Below are positions 7,637 through 16,173 of a stretch of DNA of 32,918 nt, piece after piece (positions within the stretch are counted from its first letter, which is position 1; each line of letters starts with the position of its first letter). The position numbers and the translations under genes are program-made. The notes below the pieces were generated by a model. That model saw nothing but the letters and a program-made list of their open reading frames with translations, made no database searches and was not told where the DNA came from. Origin of the DNA: CAYVXE01 sp964455375 (GTDB lineage Bacteria > Zhuqueibacterota > Zhuqueibacteria > Oceanimicrobiales > Oceanimicrobiaceae); assembly GCA_964455375.1 (NCBI GenBank), contig CAYVXE010000041.1, positions 1-32,918 on the forward strand, read 5' to 3'.

Positions 7637-9356
7637 TTTCAGCATTCGCAGCACCGTCCAAAACCTGATAAAATTTAATCACCGGGCCCAAATTCCAGAA
7701 CATCGGTCGAAACTCCTGCATCAAACGCAACTGCTTGGAGGTAAATATATTTTGATAAAACAGCTTTCCCGTATGAAAACTGTACCACGATGGCTGGTTC
7801 CTTGCAGGCTCTTTCTGCGAAAAATAGCGGCCATAATTAAAACTTGAAGCGATCAAATACTTTACATGATTTCTTTGCATTGTGGACACATCCGGCAAGA
7901 AACTCTGTAAATAAGCTTTACGTTTCTCAAACCGGTCATCACCGGCTATCTTTTCTTCAATTTTGGCTAGTACCGGCGGTTTGAAGTCCTTGCGAAAATT
8001 CACCAGTTGATAATGTTTTCGCAGGCGTCTTTCCTGCAGCAATCGTTCCTTTAAGGCCGCAGGCAACACTTGTTTTTCTGTGTCATATTTCAAAAATCGC
8101 ATGGGGTCAAAAAGATTGGGCCCGTACGCATAATTTTCATAACCGATGACGGCGCCATCGGAAATCGTTGTGTCGACCCAGCGTTTGGCCAACGTCCGGG
8201 TATCAGGCCTGGTCAATTGAATATCGTAATGAATTATTTTCACCAGTGGAGCAACAAAGATGAGCACCATGACAGCACTCCAGACAACCCGGTTTTTAAC
8301 ATATTGGGAAATGTCGCTTAAAAACAGAGCACCTAAAAGTACCAGCGCCGGATAAACAGGCATGATGTAATGCAGGTCGCCCCTATCCCAGGACCCCACA
8401 AAAAGAAGTGTAGGCACCACAAAACTCAAGAGAATGTTCTGCTTCTTCCCGTGTTGAAAAAAGGCGTAAAAGAATCCCAGAATCATCAGGACGCCGACAG
8501 TCCAGTCGATGAACATCATCTCAAAAAAAGGCCAGATATATGGCACCGAACGGTAATGGCCGGCAACCCCGTAATGCGCCTGAAAATAACTCCAATGAAA
8601 AACTTGCATAAATGAATCAGGTTCAAGAAGCCAGTACGGCGTGGCGATTAAGAATCCCACCAGCATAGAAAACCCAGTGAGTACTAAAGCTTGAAATAAT
8701 TTTCCAGGATTTTTCTTAAACGTGACGAGACAAACCGTTAGCAGCGGCACAAATATGAAACCGGCATTATATTTCGTCGAAACCGCCAATCCTGCCACAA
8801 GACCGGCCACTACTGTATTTTTCAGGGTAGGCGATTGGTTTAATTTAAAGATAAAATACAACGCCAGTGCGCAGAGCAGTACCAGAGGAGATTCCAGCAA
8901 TCCCCAGTGTGACTTGTCAACATGGATAAAACTTAACGCCAGCATCAGCGCAGCAAAGAGGCCAACCTTTTCAGAGAAAAATCGCCGGCCGGTTTTGTAA
9001 ACAACATAAACTGCGAGGACGCCCCAGAGCACACTCAACAGTCTGGCAATGAGATAAAATGCCGACGGATCGAGAAAATAAGTCGATGCGAATTCAACCG
9101 GTGAGTCATATGAACCAGTAACTTTTCCAGCTAAAAAATAGCCGCCGTAAACGCTGAATAAAACGTACGAATAAAGTGTGGGATAATCGAAATAGCTGGG
9201 CTCCAGACTTTTTTTCGCACCGTAACTCAAAGCATTGTTGACAATGAATGGCTCATCCGGGTCGTACAGCGCCGGTAATCCGTACCAGATGCCGGTGAAT
9301 CTTATGAAAAAAGTTAACAGTAAAACCAAAAAGAGATTTTTATTCCACTTACCCAT
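7629..9356 (-). CDS. GT-C fold membrane glycosyltransferase (GT39/ArnT/PMT-like)
   Basis: This 575-residue protein has a run of about a dozen transmembrane helices in the first 380 residues and a soluble C-terminal part of about 200. The first periplasmic loop carries YDPDEP, the acidic motif that acts as catalytic base in polyprenyl-phosphate-sugar-dependent GT-C enzymes. The next loop contains SYFDYPTLYSY, also usual for the family. It should transfer a sugar from a polyprenyl-phosphate donor on the periplasmic side. Its ATG overlaps the flippase stop by 8 bp, and its own stop overlaps the epimerase start. Acceptor (glycan, lipid or protein) is undetermined. Confidence 0.88.
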   Translation of the reverse strand: MGKWNKNLFLVLLLTFFIRFTGIWYGLPALYDPDEPFIVNNALSYGAKKSLEPSYFDYPTLYSYVLFSVYGGYFLAGKVTGSYDSPVEFASTYFLDPSAFYLIARLLSVLWGVLAVYVVYKTGRRFFSEKVGLFAALMLALSFIHVDKSHWGLLESPLVLLCALALYFIFKLNQSPTLKNTVVAGLVAGLAVSTKYNAGFIFVPLLTVCLVTFKKNPGKLFQALVLTGFSMLVGFLIATPYWLLEPDSFMQVFHWSYFQAHYGVAGHYRSVPYIWPFFEMMFIDWTVGVLMILGFFYAFFQHGKKQNILLSFVVPTLLFVGSWDRGDLHYIMPVYPALVLLGALFLSDISQYVKNRVVWSAVMVLIFVAPLVKIIHYDIQLTRPDTRTLAKRWVDTTISDGAVIGYENYAYGPNLFDPMRFLKYDTEKQVLPAALKERLLQERRLRKHYQLVNFRKDFKPPVLAKIEEKIAGDDRFEKRKAYLQSFLPDVSTMQRNHVKYLIASSFNYGRYFSQKEPARNQPSWYSFHTGKLFYQNIFTSKQLRLMQEFRPMFWNLGPVIKFYQVLDGAANAENE

Positions 9357-10800
9357 GAACCAGAGCCTTCAATTTTGCGAGTTCACGTTTATCGAAAAAT
9401 CCGCTGAGAAACAGCAAGACCGGAAATGCTAAAACAAACAGGAGTTTCATGAAAGCATGCCAATCTGTTTTAAATATGTAGCCGAAATAAAATATACCCG
9501 CCGTAACCAATGCGAGCTTGAGAAGCCTTACAAATTCATAACGTATGGCATATATTCGCTGATTAAAGAGAAACATCACCACGCTCATGACAACATAACC
9601 ACAAACTTTCGCCAACGCGGCACCCATCATGCCAATTATCGGGATCAGAGCGAAATTCAAAATTATATTTACCAGTACGCCGGCCCCGGTAACCAGAGGT
9701 AAATATTTTGTTTTTTCTCTTAAATAAACCCCAATAATGAAATTCACATAAATACCATAAAAAACATAAGATAGTAAAATAGCAGGAACAACTTTGGTAC
9801 CCTGCCAATACTCACTGCCGATAAGCGTGTGTCCGAAAAACTTGAACTGCACAATTTCATTAATATATAATGATATGATGAGAAAGATTCCCATACCGAT
9901 AGTGGTAAAATAGGTCAGGACTTTCGAGAAGACCTCTTTCGCATCCTTTTGTTTTGATGTGGACAAAAAGAACGGGTGCCAGGCGAATCGAAAGGCGGTG
10001 ACGAAAAGCGACATGAACATTCCGAGTTTCAACCCGGCACTGTAAATACCGGTCTGCTCCAGGCCGAGCAGGCGTTCCAGGATCGGTCGGTCGACGAGAT
10101 CCAGCACGACCACAGAAAGCACCGATGGCAGATAAGGAAGTCCGAACTTACACAGTTCGACAAAATCATTTTTATTAAATGAAAACGACACTTCTTTTAT
10201 CAGAATGAACAAAATCACGAGGAAGGTCAATCCCGAAGCCAAGACATTCGCCAGAAAAATTCCTTCCACACCCTTATCCAAATAAACAAGAAAATAGATA
10301 TTAAAACTGACGTTGATAATAACATTAAAGAATTTGAACACCGTGAAAAGAATTGATTTTTCTTCTGCTCGGAGATAGAGGAAAGGCAAAAAGGTCATGA
10401 CGTCAAAAAAGAGAATCGCGCTTGCCAACCGAATCAAATGGTGGTAATTGCCGTGGCTGAACAGTAACCCTGAAAAAAAATCGGCAAACACATAGATCAA
10501 AATGGTAAAAATGCAGCCGGCGGTAAACACCGCCCAAAACGCCGTACTGAATACTCGCCTTTTCCGTACCGGATCATCACTGAGAATAAAATAACGCAGA
10601 AACGCAGCATCGATGCCATAAGTGTAAATTGGCGTCATAACGGCAAGAAAAGCAAAGATAAGCGCAGACACTCCGTACTCATCCGCAGGCAAACGGTTGG
10701 TGTACAACGGCAGCAGTAAAAAATTTACCATGCGGGTAAAGATATGCCCGAACCCATAAACCGCCGAATGTTTTGTGAGACGTTTGAGACTCTTTAGCAT
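9349..10800 (-). CDS. Wzx-like polysaccharide flippase (MATE/MVF superfamily)
   Basis: This 483-residue protein is predicted to have 12-14 transmembrane helices along its whole length, with the typical N-terminus KRLTKHSAVYGFGHIFTR and a first helix ending in NRLPADEYG, as in oligosaccharide flippases of the Wzx/RfbX type. It should move undecaprenyl-linked glycan units across the inner membrane. It is the first gene of the cassette, so a promoter should lie in 10801-11072. The gene on the other side of that space (11073) is divergent. No Wzy polymerase or ligase is seen in the window. Confidence 0.9.
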   Translation of the reverse strand: MLKSLKRLTKHSAVYGFGHIFTRMVNFLLLPLYTNRLPADEYGVSALIFAFLAVMTPIYTYGIDAAFLRYFILSDDPVRKRRVFSTAFWAVFTAGCIFTILIYVFADFFSGLLFSHGNYHHLIRLASAILFFDVMTFLPFLYLRAEEKSILFTVFKFFNVIINVSFNIYFLVYLDKGVEGIFLANVLASGLTFLVILFILIKEVSFSFNKNDFVELCKFGLPYLPSVLSVVVLDLVDRPILERLLGLEQTGIYSAGLKLGMFMSLFVTAFRFAWHPFFLSTSKQKDAKEVFSKVLTYFTTIGMGIFLIISLYINEIVQFKFFGHTLIGSEYWQGTKVVPAILLSYVFYGIYVNFIIGVYLREKTKYLPLVTGAGVLVNIILNFALIPIIGMMGAALAKVCGYVVMSVVMFLFNQRIYAIRYEFVRLLKLALVTAGIFYFGYIFKTDWHAFMKLLFVLAFPVLLFLSGFFDKRELAKLKALVHG

Positions 10801-11072
10801 CTAATGGAAATGGCTTTTTTGAAGAATGTAAGTTGTTAAATCTTCAAAATATAGGTAAGCTGCAATGAAAAAGCAAGCCATTTTGCTACCCAGAGCACAA
10901 ACAGGTGTAGCGAAAGAAAAAGATCGGGCAATGAAATGCACAGGAAAATGCAAACAACATCACTTTTTTGACGATAATAAGAATACAAGGTCGTCTTTCC
11001 TTAGTAAAATGCAATAGGACAAAGGCTATAATTGTTGATCTTTTTATAACTGAAGCAAAGAGGTGATACATC

Positions 11073-11819
11073 ATGATCAGAGCAAACTGCCGAAACAGCC
11101 TTACAGCCGATGACTTTCAATTTATTGCCGACGTTCTGGCAAAATCGTCCCGGCAAAAAAATGTTTTGACAGATTTACTCAGCGATGAAGATATGAGAGA
11201 TACCATTCTGGACGATGAACAGCTTTTGCAGGCTGTTTTGAGTCATTCAGAACTGGAAGGTTTTTCAGCCTATCTTTACTTTTATCTGCTTACCCGCAGA
11301 ACTTTTTTAGAAAAAGGTATGGATAACCGCGAGATGACGGACTATGTGGCGAGTTTGCTGGTTAAATTTTGCAGCAGCCAGCGGCTGCACAACCCCACAA
11401 AGTACCATGATGAAAATTACCACTACTTAGTCGATATGATGTCGGACTATGTCGAAGCGTCTCCCATTCAGGCATTTTATATTCGCAGTCATGTAGGAAA
11501 TTATGCGTTGTTTATCACGGGGATTTTCCCGGATTACATTTACCGGAAATCAACTTATGGCCGAAAAGCGCCCGGATTCGAATACTATGAAAAAATGGGA
11601 AGAAGCAGTTACCAGTGGGCGGCTCAACATCGTTTAGCATTGGAATACCGTTTAAACGACATTTTAATTGAACTCGCTGACAATTTCACACAAATACGTT
11701 TGGCATTAAACCATTTGGTTGATCAATATCTGAATCTGGATACCAGGGAAAATAGTCTCGACAAAATGCTTCGTCAAATATTCTATGGCCGGGACAATGA
11801 CGCAAATCTTGATGCATAA
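11073..11819 (+). CDS. Unrecognised 248-residue soluble protein
   Basis: I do not recognise a family. The protein is soluble, with no signal peptide or membrane segment, and is predicted to be mostly helical. Notable patches are a D/E/L-rich N-terminal third (LLSDEDMRDTILDDEQLL) and aromatic-rich stretches in the middle (SAYLYFYLLTRR, FYIRSHVGNYALFITGIFPD). The start is well supported: AGAGGTGAT lies about 6 nt upstream of the ATG. TATAAT at 11027-11032 could be a -10 box, but no -35 box fits. It is transcribed away from the polysaccharide cassette and converges with the DUF5658-type gene. Confidence 0.75.
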   Translation: MIRANCRNSLTADDFQFIADVLAKSSRQKNVLTDLLSDEDMRDTILDDEQLLQAVLSHSELEGFSAYLYFYLLTRRTFLEKGMDNREMTDYVASLLVKFCSSQRLHNPTKYHDENYHYLVDMMSDYVEASPIQAFYIRSHVGNYALFITGIFPDYIYRKSTYGRKAPGFEYYEKMGRSSYQWAAQHRLALEYRLNDILIELADNFTQIRLALNHLVDQYLNLDTRENSLDKMLRQIFYGRDNDANLDA

Positions 11820-11869
11820 AATCAAAAATTAAAATATGTCTTGAAAAAAAACGGCATGCATAGACTGAT

Positions 11870-12310
11870 TCACAATTGCAATACGATACCAATATTGTTC
11901 CTTAAAACAAGCCCATAAACAACATTGAGCAACCCCAGTGTCAGATAAGCCGCCGGTTTATTCCTGACTTTCACTTTTGCAAGCGTAAAAAGAACGGCGC
12001 CTGTTGCCCCTCCTTTCAATAAAATCGTCAACGGCTTATTTTTTACAATATGCTTTGCTACAGGATTGGCTTCCGCTGCACCTTTATCGAGGCCATAGAA
12101 TGTCGTGATTAAGTCGGCTGTATTTAACAAAATATAATTCACTTCTAATCCTAAATAGAACCAGTCTCTTCCGGGCTTCAATGATTGATACTCGTTAAAT
12201 CCATCGAGTTGTTTCATGAGGGCAGCTTTTTCATCTTCACCGGACAACGCAAATCCATTAGAAACAAAGATAAAAAAAACCACACTTAAAACCAATCTTC
12301 TAAACAGCAC
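11870..12310 (-). CDS. DUF5658-type small membrane protein with signal peptide
   Basis: This 146-residue protein starts with a signal sequence (about 1-22, cut after GFA). A membrane-embedded core at about 50-140 follows, holding the signature LNTADLITTFYGLDKGAAEANP (split here as TADLITTFYGLDKG and AEANPVAKHIV). The A-D-x2-T-x2-YGLxxGxxEANP pattern is that of DUF5658 proteins, whose function is unknown. Two further hydrophobic helices close the protein. It is a single gene, convergent with the 248-residue protein; the 50-bp space between them has no clear terminator. Confidence 0.75.
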   Translation of the reverse strand: MLFRRLVLSVVFFIFVSNGFALSGEDEKAALMKQLDGFNEYQSLKPGRDWFYLGLEVNYILLNTADLITTFYGLDKGAAEANPVAKHIVKNKPLTILLKGGATGAVLFTLAKVKVRNKPAAYLTLGLLNVVYGLVLRNNIGIVLQL

Positions 12311-12472
12311 TTTATTACTCCAACTATTCCCGATTACAGTTCTGCTTTATAGATTCATCGGAAACGAATCGAAATAATTAAATTCTGTAACAATTATTGA
12401 GAATAGATTTTAGGAAAATCCCTTGAGGATGAACAAAATTAACCGGGTGTATTTAGACAATCTTCCGGCTGT

Positions 12473-14407
12473 TTAAAGAGATTCGATTAAATAAAAACGG
12501 GCTGTCCGTGTAGCCGTCTGCCTGCTTACCGTATCTTTAAACTCTATTACCAGTTCATAGTGACCGGATTTCAAATGGGAAACATTCAGGGTAAACGATT
12601 TTTTGATGTTTGAGCGGGAAGATTCAAAAGTGAACTTTTTTTGCAGGCGTTCTCTTTTTTTATCGATTTTTTTCGAGGAAAGTTTCTTTAGCTTACAGGT
12701 GAGCTGCACTGTAGCTTTTGCATTTCCGCCAGCTTTTACATGATAAGCCTCAAAATAGACATTTAATGGTTTACTGTTTTTCACAGGGTCATGAATTAGC
12801 ACGGGAAAAGGATAATCGGCATTTTGCTGTAAACCAGATTTTGCTGTAACACCCGTCAGGATGTCGCTCACATCGAATCGGGTAGAATCCGTATGTAATG
12901 CTTCAAAACCATCTAAGGCCTTCGACGCTAAACCAATGACTTTTGCAGTGTCGGGTATGTCAGCTTCAGTGATACCGGACTTACGTAAATGCAAAATAAC
13001 TTTCTCGGCAGCAAGAATAGCATGGGCCGGCCTTTCAAGTCGAAACTTAAAGATCGACGTATTTGATTTATGAAGGGCCGGATAAACAACCGTTTGCTTT
13101 TGCCGCTCCCAGTTCTTATCATATTCGATTAATACATGCCTATTTTTAAACCTTGTTTTTTCAGCTTTTTTGAAAAATTGGGGTGAAAAACTTTGCTCTT
13201 CCGCTATGTCTCCGGAAACTGCAAAAATCACCAGTCTATTTTTTCCGTAAATATCTAAGTAGCGAAATGTTTTTGTATTCAAATAAATTTTTTCTAATCC
13301 CTCCAACGCATTGGTGCGGTCGGTTTCGAGATAATTGAAATTTACTTTTCGTTGGTCCACACTTTTAAAATGACTCAAAAGTCCCAGCAAAACATTATAA
13401 TCGGGGTTGTATGCACCGCTTGCCCGGGCATTGGTCCAACGGGCCTCTAATTCTCTGTACCGATCCAGAAAAAAATCGCTCACATTTATCAGCTCACGGT
13501 AGTACATGAGCTGCAACATTGTTCCGGGCAAAATTCCTCCTGTATTCTTTACACTACTACGGGTGAATGCCCGTGATGGAATAAAATCTTCAACCCCGTA
13601 ACGCAGGCCATATTTCCCATACCCGGCTATCTTACCAAAAAAGAAATTTAGTGGCCAATGACCATGAGCAGTATGGTACATCCACAATTCAAATTCAGGA
13701 TCATTGTTATAGCGCTGGATTTCCTGTCGTATGAGGAAACTGTCGATCCAGCGAATAATTTCCTGCTGATCGATACCAAACTTGCCGGAATACGTCTGAT
13801 CCGGAGAACCGAATTTCACCAGTACGGTACCACGATCATCAGTACCGTATACCGATTCTTTATTCATTTTGAAATTCTTTTTAGCATAAGCAATTCTCTG
13901 CCAATGCTCCAGTAAACGCTCATTTATTTTCGTTGTGGGGATAACATCTTTTTTTGCCCAGAACTCCTTCATTTCTCTGGTCAAATGAGGATTGTTTTTC
14001 TTAAGCAGATCCTCCCACTGTGCCCGCACTTTCTTATTCAAAATCGGAGAAATCCAGGCGACTTCCCGTTTGAGTACATCATGGTATCTTTTGACATTTT
14101 CCGTGGATAATCCCCAAAAATACAGGTCACTGGCCTGTGGATAAAGACTTTCCGCCTGCTTTTCTGTTGCCAGTTTGATAAACCCAAATCCAATCCGGGG
14201 ATCAGCATCAGCCTCACTGAGGGAATCTTTAGCACTGAGCCAAATTTTCAGCGCCTGCTCCCAATGACCTTCCTCTCTCTCATGAAGTCCCTGCTCAAAG
14301 AGGCTATTTTGTGCCCTGGCATACGCGACCATTCCACAAAACATCACGATTACAAGAAAAAATATCCGGCGCTTCAAACAAATAGATTTAAAAAATATTA
14401 GATTCAT
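12473..14407 (-). CDS. Exported GWxTD-family protein
   Basis: This 644-residue protein has a signal peptide (residues 1 to about 33, ending VAYARAQ). An N-terminal helical, TPR-like region (EQGLHEREEGHWEQALKIW) is followed by the GWxTD-type core. FWAKKDVIPTTKINERLLEHW leads into VYGTDDRGTVLVKFGSPD (residues 186-203), then FELWMYHTAHGHWPLNFFF. The named Gly-Trp is replaced by Val-Tyr, but the TDRG...GxPD part is clear. A beta-rich C-terminal half follows. Family function is unknown; these proteins occur in Acidobacteria, Gemmatimonadetes and FCB lineages. The ATG at 14407 is preferred to one 23 codons upstream because the signal peptide starts properly there and a promoter-like pair lies at 14461-14489. 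Confidence 0.8.
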   Translation of the reverse strand: MNLIFFKSICLKRRIFFLVIVMFCGMVAYARAQNSLFEQGLHEREEGHWEQALKIWLSAKDSLSEADADPRIGFGFIKLATEKQAESLYPQASDLYFWGLSTENVKRYHDVLKREVAWISPILNKKVRAQWEDLLKKNNPHLTREMKEFWAKKDVIPTTKINERLLEHWQRIAYAKKNFKMNKESVYGTDDRGTVLVKFGSPDQTYSGKFGIDQQEIIRWIDSFLIRQEIQRYNNDPEFELWMYHTAHGHWPLNFFFGKIAGYGKYGLRYGVEDFIPSRAFTRSSVKNTGGILPGTMLQLMYYRELINVSDFFLDRYRELEARWTNARASGAYNPDYNVLLGLLSHFKSVDQRKVNFNYLETDRTNALEGLEKIYLNTKTFRYLDIYGKNRLVIFAVSGDIAEEQSFSPQFFKKAEKTRFKNRHVLIEYDKNWERQKQTVVYPALHKSNTSIFKFRLERPAHAILAAEKVILHLRKSGITEADIPDTAKVIGLASKALDGFEALHTDSTRFDVSDILTGVTAKSGLQQNADYPFPVLIHDPVKNSKPLNVYFEAYHVKAGGNAKATVQLTCKLKKLSSKKIDKKRERLQKKFTFESSRSNIKKSFTLNVSHLKSGHYELVIEFKDTVSRQTATRTARFYLIESL

Positions 14408-14460
14408 CTTGACTGTAGGATAAAACCAAAGGACAAACAATTTCCAAACACAAAATACCA

Positions 14461-14489
14461 AATTTAAAGACAACAAAGACTTATGTCAC
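14461..14489 (-). promoter_or_regulatory. Possible promoter of the GWxTD-family gene
   Basis: Minus strand: GTGACA, 17 nt, TAAATT, about 50 nt upstream of the chosen ATG. TAAATT is the same -10 sequence as in the tRNA promoter. TAAATTTG also fits the TAnnTTTG element of Bacteroidetes-type promoters, but the matching -33 TTTG is absent. Confidence 0.3.
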
Positions 14490-14508
14490 ACTCTGTCTCA
14501 AGCTCAGA

Positions 14509-14538
14509 TTTCTCGTCAGGCAACCGCCTGATTCGAAA
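14509..14538. repeat. Palindromic hairpin, possible REP-like element
   Basis: Arms TTTCTCGTCAGGC (14509-14521) and GCCTGATTCGAAA (14526-14538) pair with three central mismatches around an AACC loop. The innermost 6 bp are perfect. It lies between the GWxTD gene and the SusD terminator with no gene nearby on plus. Another perfect hairpin, TTCCAAAAT (14645-14653) with ATTTTGGAA (14658-14666) and a 4-nt loop, lies 107 bp further on. The rest of 14540-14744 shows nothing recognisable. Confidence 0.45.
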
Positions 14539-14744
14539 TGACAACATTTTTTTACTTTTTGGACAACCCCAACAAAATCGCCTTAGAAACTGTATTTCGT
14601 CTATCTACTTTCGTTAATCAAAACAGAGTTTCTCTGCAATTCCATTCCAAAATAGAAATTTTGGAACGAATATGGGGCGGTGTTTTGCGTGCACTGTCCT
14701 TGCACCTCTGCTGTGCTAAAAGGAATCACAAAACAAGCGCCTTT

Positions 14745-14790
14745 CCGTAAAAAGAAAAGCCCACCCGTGATTTCGCACGGATGGACTTTA
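14745..14790 (-). terminator. Terminator of the SusC-SusD operon
   Basis: Minus strand: a 13-bp stem (AAGTCCATCCGTG with CACGGGTGGGCTT, G:T pairs only as imperfections), 6-nt loop CGAAAT, then TTCTTTTT. It starts about 20 nt after the SusD stop codon. Confidence 0.9.
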
Positions 14791-14807
14791 CACATCAACT
14801 GATGAAA

Positions 14808-16148
14808 TTATTGTCCGGCAATCTCATCCGAAGGAATTTCCATGTGGGTAATCACTTTATCCCCACGTTCAGGGCGGTCGATCGGCAATTCATTCAGTTT
14901 ACCGTAACGCCGCATGTCGATCCAACGATGGCCTTCGCCGAACAGCGAATAGCGTTTCTCATGCAGTACACGATCCAAGCCATTCGTTGCGTCCGTACCG
15001 GCATAACCGGGAAGCCCGGCAGCGGCACGAACGATATTCATATCGGCTTCAGCGTCGCTGAAGTTCCCTAATCCCACATTTGCTTCTGCCCGGAGCAGAA
15101 TCAGTTCTTCATTGCGAATGATAGGATATCTCGATGTAGAGCCATAGTCGCCGTCACCGAAAGTCAGAATGACCGCCAAATCCGACTCTAAACCGTCAAA
15201 TTTGTCCACAGCATTGCGTTTAAATGTTTTACTGGAAACACGCAAATCTCCCGGTTCAGCATCTGCAGTAAAGCTCATATGCGCATGCAGCTTCAACCCT
15301 GGCGTCGTGGGAGATTCAAAAACCGCACTCGTTTGGTCATTTGCCGCGGTACTGTAAGCATGGTAGACACCGTCATTGAGATCGCCACCAGGGTTCAGGA
15401 AGGATTGCCCAAGCGCGGTCAAGGCACCGTTGAAATTCCCGGTATAAATCTGAGCACGCGCCATAATTGCCCGGTTAAACTTTGCAAATGTAGACGGTGT
15501 GTCGAAACCGGAAAATCCACCTGACAATTTAAAACTAAAGGCAGAACCGGCATTGTTGAGAGCAGTTAAAGCAGCGTCCAGATCGTTTTTGATGAACTCG
15601 AACGCGTCGGATCTCGAGGCAAAAGGTTTCGACAAATCGCCGTCAAAATTCAGGCGAATCGATCTGCCCTGCGCATCTTCATCCACGTAACCGACGATTT
15701 GCATGAGTTGGTAGGCACGAATGGTTTTAGCATAGCCTTCTATCCCTGCGGCTTGTTCGCCGGATAAATTGGCCGCGCGCTTTAACAATTCGTTACAGTT
15801 AAAAACGACCTGGTAGCCGGAGTTCCATGGTCGTTGCGAGAGAAAACCGCCCGGATCGACTGGGCCAAAAATCAACTCACCGGTGAACCGGGGATCGGCT
15901 GGTTCAAAAAAGTAGCCTTCACGGCCGAGGGTCATGGTGGCTTGAATAAAAATATCCAGGTCATTCCGCAGAAAACCCTCCGCCCCACTCGCCAGCGCCT
16001 GAACGCTGGTACTGGTCAAATCAGGAGAGTTTGGATTTGAAAAATTCAACTTTTCGCATGCCATCAAGGCACATACACTTACTACGACAGCCAAAGCACG
16101 AAAAGTCGTGTTCCGGTTGTACAACATCATTTTCTTTATTTTTTTCAT
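14808..16148 (-). CDS. SusD/RagB family outer-membrane nutrient-binding lipoprotein
   Basis: This protein of about 446 residues has a lipoprotein signal peptide with lipobox ALMAC (Cys31), so it is lipid-anchored, on the cell surface by family precedent. The mature protein has the SusD-like order: NPNSPD near the start, helical TPR-like repeats, and the C-terminal EKRYSLFGEGHRWIDMRRY block typical of RagB/SusD. It is shorter than many Bacteroides members (500-600). It binds the ligand and forms the lid on the SusC pore. The ATG at 16148 is chosen because AAGGA lies 9 nt upstream; an in-frame ATG at 16166, 7 bp after the SusC stop, is possible. Ligand unknown. Confidence 0.9.
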   Translation of the reverse strand: MKKIKKMMLYNRNTTFRALAVVVSVCALMACEKLNFSNPNSPDLTSTSVQALASGAEGFLRNDLDIFIQATMTLGREGYFFEPADPRFTGELIFGPVDPGGFLSQRPWNSGYQVVFNCNELLKRAANLSGEQAAGIEGYAKTIRAYQLMQIVGYVDEDAQGRSIRLNFDGDLSKPFASRSDAFEFIKNDLDAALTALNNAGSAFSFKLSGGFSGFDTPSTFAKFNRAIMARAQIYTGNFNGALTALGQSFLNPGGDLNDGVYHAYSTAANDQTSAVFESPTTPGLKLHAHMSFTADAEPGDLRVSSKTFKRNAVDKFDGLESDLAVILTFGDGDYGSTSRYPIIRNEELILLRAEANVGLGNFSDAEADMNIVRAAAGLPGYAGTDATNGLDRVLHEKRYSLFGEGHRWIDMRRYGKLNELPIDRPERGDKVITHMEIPSDEIAGQ

Positions 16149-16173
16149 CTTATTCTTTCCTTTCATTTCTCAA

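Noticed and set aside
10886..11074. 62-codon open frame on minus upstream of the flippase
   Set aside because: It lies in the divergent promoter region, ends at the start of the 11073 gene and has no ribosome site or family resemblance.
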